Of a stretch of DNA of 64,000 nucleotides, positions 1-8,166 are shown one piece after another; position 1 is the first letter of the stretch; each line of letters begins with the position of its first letter. The translations under genes were made by a program, and so were the position numbers. The notes beneath the pieces are model-generated. The model had not been told where the DNA came from. It worked only from the letters and a program-made list of their open reading frames with translations, and made no database searches. Origin of the DNA: Duganella callida (GTDB lineage Bacteria; Pseudomonadota; Gammaproteobacteria; Burkholderiales; Burkholderiaceae_D); NCBI RefSeq assembly GCF_004614165.1, contig NZ_SPVG01000265.1:1-64000 (forward strand), read 5' to 3'.

Positions 1-1
1 G

Positions 2-1143
2 CGCGGCCGCTGGCGCCGCGTGGCGCTCGGCGCCGCCATCCTGGCCGTGATCGCGGCCGTGTTGCTGGGCCGCGCTGGTGGCCGCGCCAGCGTCGAGACG
101 GTGACGGTGGTGCAAGCCTATCCTTCGCTCAACTACACCCTGCTCAACGCCACCGGCTACGTGGTGGCGCAGCGCAAGGCCGCGCTGTCGTCCAAGGCCA
201 CCGGCCGGCTGGAATGGCTGGGCGTGCTGGAAGGCTCGGCCGTCAAGAAAGACGACATCGTCGCGTGGCTGGAGAGCCGCGACGTCGCCGCCGCGCTGGG
301 CCAGGCGCAGGCCAACGTGCAGGTCGCGCAAGCCAATCTGGCGCAGGGCCAGGCCGAGCTGATCGACGCCGAGGCCGGGTTCCGCCGCACGGCCGACCTG
401 CTGGACCAGAAATTCATCACCGCCGCCGCCTACGATGCCGCGCAGGCGCGCCTGAACAAGGCGCGCGCCAGCATCGCCGGTTATCACGCCGCCATCGCCG
501 CCGCCCGCGCCAATGCCCAGGCGGCGCAGGTGGCGCTGGACCAGACCGTGATCCGCGCGCCGTTCGACGGCGTAATCCTGACCAAGAACGCCAACGTCGG
601 CGACAACATCACGCCATTCTCGTCGGCCGCCGACAGCAAGGGCGCGGTGGTCACCATCGCCGACATGGCCACGCTGGAAGTCGAGGCCGACGTCTCCGAG
701 GCCAGCCTGGCCAAGATCCGCGTCGACCAGCCGACCGAAATCCAGCTCGACGCCTTCCCCGGCCTGCGCCTGGCCGGCAGCGTCTCGCGCATGGTGCCGA
801 CGGTGGACCGCAGCAAGGCCACGCTGCTGGTCAAGGTGCGCTTCCTGGAGCGCGACGCGCGCGTGCTGCCCGACATGAGCGCCAAGGTGGCGTTCCTGTC
901 GCAGACGGTGCCGGCGGCAGACCGGCAACCGGTCACGGCCGTGCAGCCGGCCGCGATCGTCAGCCGCGACGGCAAATCCCATGTGTTCGTGGTGCGCGAC
1001 GCGCACGCGCGGCTGACGGCCGTCACGACCGGCCGCAAGATCGGCGAGCTGCGCGAGATCGCCGGCGTGGCGCCGGGCGAACGCGTGGTGCTGGCGCCGG
1101 ACCCCGGTCTGCAGGACGGCCGCGCCGTGGCGCCGGCAAGCAA

Positions 1144-1147
<4 letters not shown>
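2..1147 (+). CDS. Periplasmic adaptor (HlyD/RND-MFP family) of an ABC exporter, 5'-partial
   Basis: This is a membrane-fusion protein that should link an inner-membrane ABC pump to an outer-membrane channel. The frame is open to the window edge and a GTG at position 20 has no visible ribosome site, so the true start is probably upstream. An Arg-rich stretch is followed by one hydrophobic anchor (about residues 2-20 from the GTG). Then come a lipoyl-like half (SKATGRLEWLGVLEGSAVKK), an Ala/Gln-rich coiled-coil hairpin (about 90-170), the second lipoyl half (VIRAPFDGVIL) and a beta-barrel domain. It overlaps the next gene by ATGA, so it is translated with the ATPase and permeases. The substrate is not evident; MacA-like or lipoprotein-type export are both possible. 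Confidence 0.88.
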
Positions 1148-1833
<686 letters not shown>

Positions 1834-1835
1834 TC

Positions 1836-2993
1836 ATGTACAGCCTGCAGTTGATCGTCCGCAACGCCCTGCGCCACCCGCTGCGCACGCTGCTGACCAT
1901 CCTCGGCCTGGTGGTGGCGATCTTTTCCTTCGGCCTGCTGCAGACGGTGGTGGACGCCTGGTACGCGGGCGCCGAGGGCGCCTCCAACACCACGCTGGTA
2001 ACGCGCAACAAGACCTCGCTGGTGTTTCCGCTGCCGCTGTCCTACGCCACCCGCATCCGCGCCGTGCCGGGCGTGACCGGGGTCGGCTATGCCAACTGGT
2101 TCCAGGGCGTGTACAAGGACCCGAAGAATTTTTTTGCCCAGTTCGCGATCTCGGGCGCCAGCTATCTCGACATCTACCCCGACCTGCTGCTGACGGCCGA
2201 CGAGCGCGCCGCCTTCCTGCGCGACCGCCAGGGCTGCATCGTCGGCCGCAAGCTGGCCGACCAGTACGGCTTCCGGGTTGGCGACGTGATCCCGCTGAAA
2301 GGCACGATCTACCCCGGCACCTGGGAACTGACGGTGCGCGGCATCTTCGACGGCAAACAGAGCAGCACCAATACCGCCACCCTGTTCTTCCACTGGGACT
2401 ACGTCAACGAAACGGTCAAGCGGCTGGCGCCGCGGCGCGCCAACCAGGTGGGCGTGTACGTGGTGCGCATCGACCAGCCCGACAACGCCGCCGCCGTCTC
2501 GCAAGCCATCGACAGCGAATTCAGCAATTCGCTGGCCGAGACCCTGACCGAAACCGAAAAAGCCTTCCACCTGGGCTTCGTGTCGATGTCGGAAGCCATC
2601 GTGGCGGCGATCCGGCTGGTGTCGTTCGTGGTGATCCTGATCATCGCGGCGGTGATGGCCAACACCATGGCTATGAGCGCGCGTGAGCGTCTGGCCGAAT
2701 ACGCGACGCTGAAGGCGCTGGGCTTCCGTCCCGGCTTCCTGGCGCGGCTGATCTTCGGCGAATCGCTGCTGCTGGCTACGCTTGGCGCCCTGCTCGGCAT
2801 CGCCCTGCTGTTCCCGTTTGCCGCCCTGCTGGGCAAGGTGATGGGCACCATGTTCCCGGTGTTCGCGGTATCGGGCCTGACCGTGGCCGGCCAGGTGCTG
2901 GCGGCGCTGGCGATCGGCGTGGTGGCGGCCATCGCGCCCAGCGTGCGCGCGGCGCGCGTCAACATCGTCGACGGCCTGCGGAGCATAGGATGA
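1836..2993 (+). CDS. ABC transporter permease, FtsX/MacB type (first)
   Basis: This 385-residue permease has one N-terminal membrane segment (about 20-42), a large periplasmic MacB-PCD-like domain, and three C-terminal segments (about 260-285, 310-335, 350-375). These carry the FtsX signature region (SARERLAEYATLKALGFR). It pairs with the next permease as a heterodimer, a common arrangement when the ATPase is a separate gene. Its stop overlaps the next start by 4 bp. Confidence 0.9.
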   Translation: MYSLQLIVRNALRHPLRTLLTILGLVVAIFSFGLLQTVVDAWYAGAEGASNTTLVTRNKTSLVFPLPLSYATRIRAVPGVTGVGYANWFQGVYKDPKNFFAQFAISGASYLDIYPDLLLTADERAAFLRDRQGCIVGRKLADQYGFRVGDVIPLKGTIYPGTWELTVRGIFDGKQSSTNTATLFFHWDYVNETVKRLAPRRANQVGVYVVRIDQPDNAAAVSQAIDSEFSNSLAETLTETEKAFHLGFVSMSEAIVAAIRLVSFVVILIIAAVMANTMAMSARERLAEYATLKALGFRPGFLARLIFGESLLLATLGALLGIALLFPFAALLGKVMGTMFPVFAVSGLTVAGQVLAALAIGVVAAIAPSVRAARVNIVDGLRSIG

Positions 2994-4156
2994 AGATCCC
3001 GCTGTCCTACGTGGCGCGCAACCTGTGGGCACGGCGCCTGACCACCGCGCTGACCGGCGCCGGCCTGGCGCTGGTGGTGTTCGTGTTCGCCACCGTGATG
3101 ATGCTGGACGAGGGCTTGCGCACCACCCTGGTCACGACCGGCGAGTACGACAACGTGGTGGTGGTGCGCCGCTCGGCCGAGACCGAGGTCCAAAGCGGTA
3201 TCGACCGGGCGCAGGCCGCGGTGGTCGCCAGCCACGCCGCCATCGCGCTGGGCGCCGACGGCCAGCCGCTGTGGTCGAAGGAAACCGTGGTGCTGATTGC
3301 GCTGAACAAGCGCGGCTCGGACAAGCCGTCCAACGTCATCATCCGCGGCATCGGGCCGCTCGGCTTTGCGCTGCGGCCGCAGGTGCGGCTGACGGCGGGC
3401 CGGATGTTCCGGCCCGGCGCCGCCGAGGTGATCGCCGGCGCCAGCATCGCGCGCCGTTTCGCCGGCGCCGGCATCGGCGAAACGCTGCACTTCGGCCAGC
3501 GCGAGTGGACCGTGGTCGGCCTGTTCGACGCCGGCAACAGCGGCTTCGATTCGGAAATCTGGGGCGATGCCGACCAGCTGATGCCGGCCTTCCGCCGCAA
3601 TGTGTATTCGGCCATGGTGCTGCGGCTGGCCGACGGCGCCCGCTTCGACCGCCTGCGCCAGGACATCGAAACCGATCCGCGCCTCACCCTGGACGTCAAG
3701 CGCGAGCAGACGTTCTACGCCGATCAGTCCAAGGCCCTGTCCACCTTCATCAGCGTGCTGGGGCTGGTGCTGTCGGTGGTGTTCTCGATCGGTGCCATGA
3801 TAGGCGCCACCATCACCATGTATGCCTCGGTCGCCAACCGCGTCGGCGAAATCGGCACCCTGCGCGCGCTGGGCTTCCGCCGGCGCAGCATTCTGGCGGC
3901 ATTTCTGGCCGAATCCATGCTGCTGGCCGTGGCCGGCGGCGCGCTGGGATTGGCGGGCGCATCGCTGATGCAGTTCATTTCCTTCTCGACCACCAACTTC
4001 CAGTCGTTCGCGGAGCTGGCGTTCGGCTTCCGCCTGACGCCGGCCATCGTGCTGGAGACGCTGCTGTTCTCGCTGATCATGGGCGTGACCGGCGGCCTGT
4101 TGCCGGCGCTGCGCGCGGCGCGACTGCCCATCATCGATGCCTTGCGCGCCGTCTGA
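2990..4156 (+). CDS. ABC transporter permease, FtsX/MacB type (second)
   Basis: This 388-residue paralogue of the preceding permease has the same topology: one N-terminal helix (about 18-38), a periplasmic domain and three C-terminal helices. It also has the FtsX motif region (NRVGEIGTLRALGFRRRS). It ends the operon and converges on maiA 12 bp downstream, with no strong terminator visible between them. The function is presumably export or extraction of a hydrophobic or lipidated substrate; nothing in the sequence fixes the cargo. Confidence 0.9.
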   Translation: MKIPLSYVARNLWARRLTTALTGAGLALVVFVFATVMMLDEGLRTTLVTTGEYDNVVVVRRSAETEVQSGIDRAQAAVVASHAAIALGADGQPLWSKETVVLIALNKRGSDKPSNVIIRGIGPLGFALRPQVRLTAGRMFRPGAAEVIAGASIARRFAGAGIGETLHFGQREWTVVGLFDAGNSGFDSEIWGDADQLMPAFRRNVYSAMVLRLADGARFDRLRQDIETDPRLTLDVKREQTFYADQSKALSTFISVLGLVLSVVFSIGAMIGATITMYASVANRVGEIGTLRALGFRRRSILAAFLAESMLLAVAGGALGLAGASLMQFISFSTTNFQSFAELAFGFRLTPAIVLETLLFSLIMGVTGGLLPALRAARLPIIDALRAV

Positions 4157-4168
4157 GGCCGGGAGACG

Positions 4169-4813
4169 CTATTCCGCGTCCGGCTGCTGCGCGGGATGGG
4201 CCTGCTGGAAGGCCGGCAGCTCGCCGCACGCCGCGTGGATGCGCATCACGGTCGGATAAGGCGCCATATCGACACCGAAACGCTGCGCGCCGAACACCTG
4301 CGGCACCAGGCAGCAGTCGGCGATGGTGGGGGTGTCGCCATGGCAGTAGCGGCCGGTGCGCGGGTCCTGCGCCAGCAGCGCCTCCAGCGCGGTCAGCCCG
4401 GTGCGCAGCCAGTATTGCTGCCAGCCCAGCTTGGCTTCCTCCGACACCCCCATCTCCCCTTTCAGATGCTTGAGCACGCGTAGATTACCCAGCGGATGGG
4501 TATCGGCCGCCACGGTCAGCGCTAGCGCGCGCACGCGGGCGCGGCCGGCGGGATCCGCCGGCAGCAGCGGCGTCTCCGGATGAGTCTCCTCCAGGTATTC
4601 GATGATGGCCAGCGACTGGCTGATCACCTGGCCCTGGTCGTCCAGCGTCGGCACCAGCATGGCCGGGTTGACGGCCCGATAAGCGTCGCTCAGCTGTTCG
4701 CCGCCGTTGCGCAGCAGGTGCACCGGCTCGGCCTGGTAAGCGATGCGCTTCAAATTCAGCGCGATGCGCACGCGGTAGGCGGCGGAGCTGCGGAAATAGG
4801 TGTAGAGCTTCAT
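4169..4813 (-). CDS. maiA: Maleylacetoacetate isomerase (zeta-class GST)
   Basis: This 214-residue glutathione S-transferase fold enzyme should convert maleylacetoacetate to fumarylacetoacetate in tyrosine and homogentisate breakdown. The N-terminal thioredoxin half carries the zeta-class glutathione-site region (YFRSSAAYRVRIALNLK). The C-terminal helical half has the expected DTHPLGNLRVL and YCHGDTPTIADCCLVPQ segments. Length is normal for the family. No other homogentisate-pathway gene is adjacent, so a generic zeta GST acting on another substrate remains possible. Confidence 0.88.
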   Translation of the reverse strand: MKLYTYFRSSAAYRVRIALNLKRIAYQAEPVHLLRNGGEQLSDAYRAVNPAMLVPTLDDQGQVISQSLAIIEYLEETHPETPLLPADPAGRARVRALALTVAADTHPLGNLRVLKHLKGEMGVSEEAKLGWQQYWLRTGLTALEALLAQDPRTGRYCHGDTPTIADCCLVPQVFGAQRFGVDMAPYPTVMRIHAACGELPAFQQAHPAQQPDAE

Positions 4814-4939
4814 GATGTCTCTAAGAGTTAGTTGGTTTCTATAATCTTAGCAGTAAGTGTTGCGCCATATAGACGTTTCCATAAGCCAAAACCGGCCCGT
4901 TGCCGAGTCGGCAAGCCATGTAAATCAAGGAAAAGATGA

Positions 4940-4968
4940 TTGACAGTACCGTCAACTTACAAATTATT
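4940..4968 (+). promoter_or_regulatory. Probable promoter with overlapping palindromic operator for the azoreductase-like gene
   Basis: A perfect -35 hexamer TTGACA lies at 4940-4945, with a weaker -10-like AATTAT at 4962-4967 (16-bp spacer). The -35 is the left arm of a 16-bp palindrome at 4940-4955 with one mismatched pair (TTGAC ... GTCAA). A protein bound there would block RNA polymerase, which fits repression of the downstream gene starting at 5037. The regulator is unknown. Confidence 0.4.
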
Positions 4969-5036
4969 TCAATTTAGAAAAGCGTAATTGCCTCGCGTAC
5001 ATTGTGGAACCGGTTTCAGTTTTGTATTCTTTATTC

Positions 5037-5603
5037 ATGAACATTCTGCATATCGACTCCTGCGCCTTGGGTGACAATTCCACCTCGAGGCAAGCTACCG
5101 CCGCAGCCATTGCGGCGCTTTTGGCGGTCACCCCGGCGGCGACCGTCCACCACCGCGACCTGGCGGCCTCTCCCTTGTCCCACGCCAGCGGTCCGCTGCT
5201 GCAAGTCATCAGCAAACGCTGGGACGAAGAGATCCCGATGAATGCCGAATTGCGGGCGGAGGCGTTGCAGAGCGCCTCGCTGTTGCAGGAATTCGACGAA
5301 GCCGACGTGGCCGTCATTGGCGCCCCCTTGCACAACTTCTCCGTGCCCTCGACCCTGAAAGCGTGGATGGACCGGCTGCTGGAATTGCGCACCGCGTCGG
5401 CCAGCGCGCGCCCCAGCGATCCGCGTGTCGTGCTGATCACCTCGGGTTGCGACATCCTCGGCGACCGCCCGCTCGACGAGCTGCACCTGAACCACGAAAA
5501 ACAGCTGACGGCCGCCTTCCGCTTCATGGGCGTCCACCGCGTGGATGTGGTGCGCAACCTTGGCGATCTGCCCAACGTTCTGGGGTCCGATGGCACCGCC
5601 TGA
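5037..5603 (+). CDS. FMN-dependent NADH-azoreductase-like flavoprotein
   Basis: This 188-residue flavodoxin-like quinone or azo reductase has the AzoR-type N-terminus (MNILHIDSCALGDNSTSRQ), where the loop after the first strand binds FMN phosphate. The usual VIGAPLHNFSVPSTLKAWMDR segment lines the flavin site. An upstream in-frame GTG at 5004 is possible, but the ATG at 5037 begins exactly at the first beta-strand. The protein is somewhat shorter than E. coli AzoR. The gene is divergent from maiA and preceded by a palindromic promoter region. Confidence 0.8.
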   Translation: MNILHIDSCALGDNSTSRQATAAAIAALLAVTPAATVHHRDLAASPLSHASGPLLQVISKRWDEEIPMNAELRAEALQSASLLQEFDEADVAVIGAPLHNFSVPSTLKAWMDRLLELRTASASARPSDPRVVLITSGCDILGDRPLDELHLNHEKQLTAAFRFMGVHRVDVVRNLGDLPNVLGSDGTA

Positions 5604-5604
5604 T

Positions 5605-5629
5605 GTTAGCGCTAACGCTGGCTTATAAT
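5605..5629 (+). promoter_or_regulatory. Palindrome plus consensus -10 just before the chaC-like gene
   Basis: A perfect 12-bp palindrome GTTAGCGCTAAC (5605-5616) is followed by TATAAT at 5624-5629. The start codon of the next gene is at 5638, only 8 bp beyond the -10, so transcription would begin at or next to the AUG. There is no good -35, and the palindrome sits in the spacer where an activator or repressor could bind. Confidence 0.4.
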
Positions 5630-5637
5630 GGGCCATC

Positions 5638-6216
5638 ATGACTGCGAACACCATTGCCATCAACCAGATGATGGACCAATTTGACGGCCACCACAGTGTC
5701 TGGCTGTTCGGCTACGGCTCCCTGATCTACAAGGCGGACTTTCCCTATCTGGAGCGACGCCCCGCCAGCATCGCCGGCTGGACGCGGCGCTTCTGGCAAG
5801 GCTCGCACGATCATCGCGGCACGCCGGAGGCGCCGGGCCGCGTGGTCACCATCATCAAGGAAACCGGCGCGATCTGCCATGGCATGGCCTACCTGATCAC
5901 GCCGGAAGTCTTCGCCCACCTGGACCATCGCGAAAAGAACGGCTACCTGCGGCTGGCCATTCCCATTACCTTCGACGATGGCGACGTGGTCGAAGGCCTG
6001 GTCTATATTGCAACGCCGGACAACACCGCCTTTCTCGGCGAAGCGTCCGAGCAGGAGATTGCCGCGCACATCGCCCGCTCGGTCGGCCCCAGCGGTCCCA
6101 ACAGCGACTATCTCAACCACCTGGCGACCGCCCTGCGCGCACTGGGCCGGCACGATCAGCACGTGTTTGATATCGAACGTCATCTGGCTGCGCTGGCGCC
6201 ACCTCCGTCAGAATAA
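5638..6216 (+). CDS. ChaC-family gamma-glutamylcyclotransferase (glutathione-degrading)
   Basis: This 192-residue protein has the ChaC hallmark FGYGSLI substrate loop (about residues 24-30) and a probable catalytic glutamate in LDHREKNGY. ChaC enzymes split glutathione to 5-oxoproline and Cys-Gly in the cytoplasm. An internal ATG at 5668 is a possible alternative start. If the -10 at 5624 is used, the message is leaderless and the 5638 start is correct. It converges on the radical SAM gene and overlaps it by 9 bp. Confidence 0.88.
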   Translation: MTANTIAINQMMDQFDGHHSVWLFGYGSLIYKADFPYLERRPASIAGWTRRFWQGSHDHRGTPEAPGRVVTIIKETGAICHGMAYLITPEVFAHLDHREKNGYLRLAIPITFDDGDVVEGLVYIATPDNTAFLGEASEQEIAAHIARSVGPSGPNSDYLNHLATALRALGRHDQHVFDIERHLAALAPPPSE

Positions 6217-7365
6217 GTCCATCTGCCCCGCGTCGGCCGCTGCCCTGGCGAGCGCGCCCAGCGGCGGCACCACCAGCGGACGCGTGAACTGCGAGGCGTC
6301 CATCGCGTGGAAGCGGCTGCCGTGCCCGGCCAGGCCCAACCGTTCGGCGGCGATCTTCACGCGCTGGCGTATCAGTTCCGCCCACACGCCCTCGCCCTTC
6401 ATGCGGGTGGCGAAGTCGCTGTCGTAGTCTTTGCCGCCGCGCATTTCGCGCACGCGGTTCATCACGCGCTGGGCGCGCTCCGGGAAATGCGCCTGCAGCC
6501 ATTCCTTGAACAACGGCGCCACCTCCCACGGCAGGCGCAGCACCGTGTAGTGCGCGCTCACCGCGCCGGCCTCCTTCACCGCCTCCATGATGCGCTCGAT
6601 GTCGGGCTCGGTGATGAAGGGAATGATGGGCGCGATGCTGACCGCCACCGGGATGCCGGCGTCGGTCAGGGTGCGGATGGTGCGCAGGCGGCGCGCCGGC
6701 GTGGTGGCGCGCGGCTCAAGCGTACGCGCGATCGACGCGTCCAGCGTGGTCAGCGTGATGGCGACGCCAGCCTGGCGCTTGGCCGCCATCGGCGCCAGGA
6801 TGTCGATATCGCGCTCGATCAGTGCATTCTTGGTGATCAGCCCGACCGGATGCTGGCATTCCTGCAGCACTTCCAGCACCCGCCGCGTCAGCCGCAGATC
6901 GCGTTCGCAGGGCTGGTAGGCGTCAGTGTTGACGCCAAGCGCGATGGATTCGGGCACATAGCCGGGCTTGGCCAGTTCCTTGCGCAGCATCTCGGGCGCA
7001 TTGACCTTGGCGAAAATCTTGCTCTCGAAATCCATGCCCGGTGACAGGCCCAGATAGCTGTGCGTGGGACGCGCGAAACAGTAGATGCAGCCGTGCTCGC
7101 AGCCGCGATAGGGATTGAGCGAGACGCTGAACGGCAGGTCGGGCGAAGCGTTGCGGCTCAGGATGGAGCGGCAGATTTCCTCGGTGACCTGGGTCTTCAG
7201 CGGGCGCGCTTCCTCCTCTTCGCGCTCCCAGCCGTCATCATAGTCCTCGCGCGTGTCGACCTCGTAGCGCCCCTGGATATTCGAGACCGCGCCACGCCCC
7301 TTTTGCGCCTTCAGCGAAGGCGGCGGCAGCATCACCTGCTCTTGATTGTTTTCATCGTAGGACAT
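6208..7365 (-). CDS. PA0069-family (SplB-like) radical SAM protein, SOS-controlled
   Basis: This 385-residue radical SAM enzyme carries the cluster motif CEHGCIYC (CxxxCxxC) in the context NPYRGCEHGCIYCFARP. The best-known relatives are spore photoproduct lyase-like proteins annotated as the PA0069 or Rv2578c family, with presumed roles in DNA repair. I chose the ATG at 7365 over the TTG at 7377, because the TTG abuts the LexA box and leaves no room for a leader. The adjoining perfect LexA box indicates DNA-damage induction. The reaction catalysed is not established for this family. Confidence 0.88.
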   Translation of the reverse strand: MSYDENNQEQVMLPPPSLKAQKGRGAVSNIQGRYEVDTREDYDDGWEREEEEARPLKTQVTEEICRSILSRNASPDLPFSVSLNPYRGCEHGCIYCFARPTHSYLGLSPGMDFESKIFAKVNAPEMLRKELAKPGYVPESIALGVNTDAYQPCERDLRLTRRVLEVLQECQHPVGLITKNALIERDIDILAPMAAKRQAGVAITLTTLDASIARTLEPRATTPARRLRTIRTLTDAGIPVAVSIAPIIPFITEPDIERIMEAVKEAGAVSAHYTVLRLPWEVAPLFKEWLQAHFPERAQRVMNRVREMRGGKDYDSDFATRMKGEGVWAELIRQRVKIAAERLGLAGHGSRFHAMDASQFTRPLVVPPLGALARAAADAGQMDLF

Positions 7366-7377
7366 GGCGCGATCCAA

Positions 7378-7401
7378 AATACTGTATATATGAACAGTAT
7401 T
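7378..7401 (-). promoter_or_regulatory. LexA (SOS) box
   Basis: The core CTGT-N8-ACAG (7382-7397) matches the gamma/beta-proteobacterial LexA consensus exactly. The flanks extend it to 8-bp perfect inverted arms (AATACTGT / ACAGTATT) around an AT-rich centre. It lies 12 bp upstream of the radical SAM start, so LexA bound here would cover its promoter. Confidence 0.88.
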
Positions 7402-7584
7402 CTAGGCGCTCCGTGCCGGCATTTCAAGCGAAATATGGTGGCGATCTTGGGGGCGCGCGGGTCAAGCTGGTATCATGCGGGGTTCCGGGGGATGGACCAC
7501 CTCCGCGCCTTGCGCGCCCCCAACCACACACGGCCACGACGCCTGCCCAGCGCGGCGTCCGGGCGAACTCACCAAGAGAAGAAC

Positions 7585-8166
7585 ATGAACAATTCGAGCC
7601 AACCTTTGCCGTCTTTTTTCAGCCGGATATCGATCGCGATCGGCGCCTTTTTCCGCGCCCTGTCGGACGCCGAGTATGCCGCGCGCCTGAGCCGCATCGA
7701 TGAGGCGCCCCAGCCCGCGGCCGCGCCGGTCGCACCGCCGGCTCCGGCCCCTGCTCCGGCACCGGCCCCGGTCACCCTGCGCGTCGCCACGCCGGACGCC
7801 GCCTTGCAACTGCTGTCGCTGCTCCAGCGCGAAGCCCGCCTGATCGACTTTACCCAGGAAAACCTCAGCGCCTATTCGGACGCCGACATCGGCGCCGCCG
7901 CGCGCGTGGTGCATGAAGGCTGCGCCAAGGTGCTGAAGGAGCACTTCACCATCCAGCCGGTCCGCAGCGAAGCGGAAGGCAGCCGCATCGAACTGCCCGA
8001 AGGCTTCGACGCCGGCGCCGTGCGCCTGACCGGCAACGTGGTCGGCAAGGCGCCGTTCCGCGGCACGTTGAGCCACCGCGGCTGGCGCTCGACCGACGTG
8101 CGCCTGCCAAAACTGGCGGAAGCGCACGACGCCGCCATCCTGGCGCCGGCGGAGGTGGAACTGTGA
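7585..8166 (+). CDS. DUF2760 domain protein
   Basis: This 193-residue protein of unknown function has a short N-terminal segment (FFSRISIAIGAFFRALSDAEYAARL), an Ala/Pro linker (about 40-66) and a C-terminal DUF2760 domain. The domain begins at LQLLSLLQREARLIDFTQE and ends in LPKLAEAHDAAILAPAEVEL. DUF2760 genes regularly precede the two Hsp70 genes found here. A GAGAAG ribosome site precedes the ATG. Its stop overlaps the GTG start of the next gene, implying coupled expression. It is probably a partner or client-specific cofactor of the Hsp70 pair, but that is inference. Confidence 0.85.
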   Translation: MNNSSQPLPSFFSRISIAIGAFFRALSDAEYAARLSRIDEAPQPAAAPVAPPAPAPAPAPAPVTLRVATPDAALQLLSLLQREARLIDFTQENLSAYSDADIGAAARVVHEGCAKVLKEHFTIQPVRSEAEGSRIELPEGFDAGAVRLTGNVVGKAPFRGTLSHRGWRSTDVRLPKLAEAHDAAILAPAEVEL

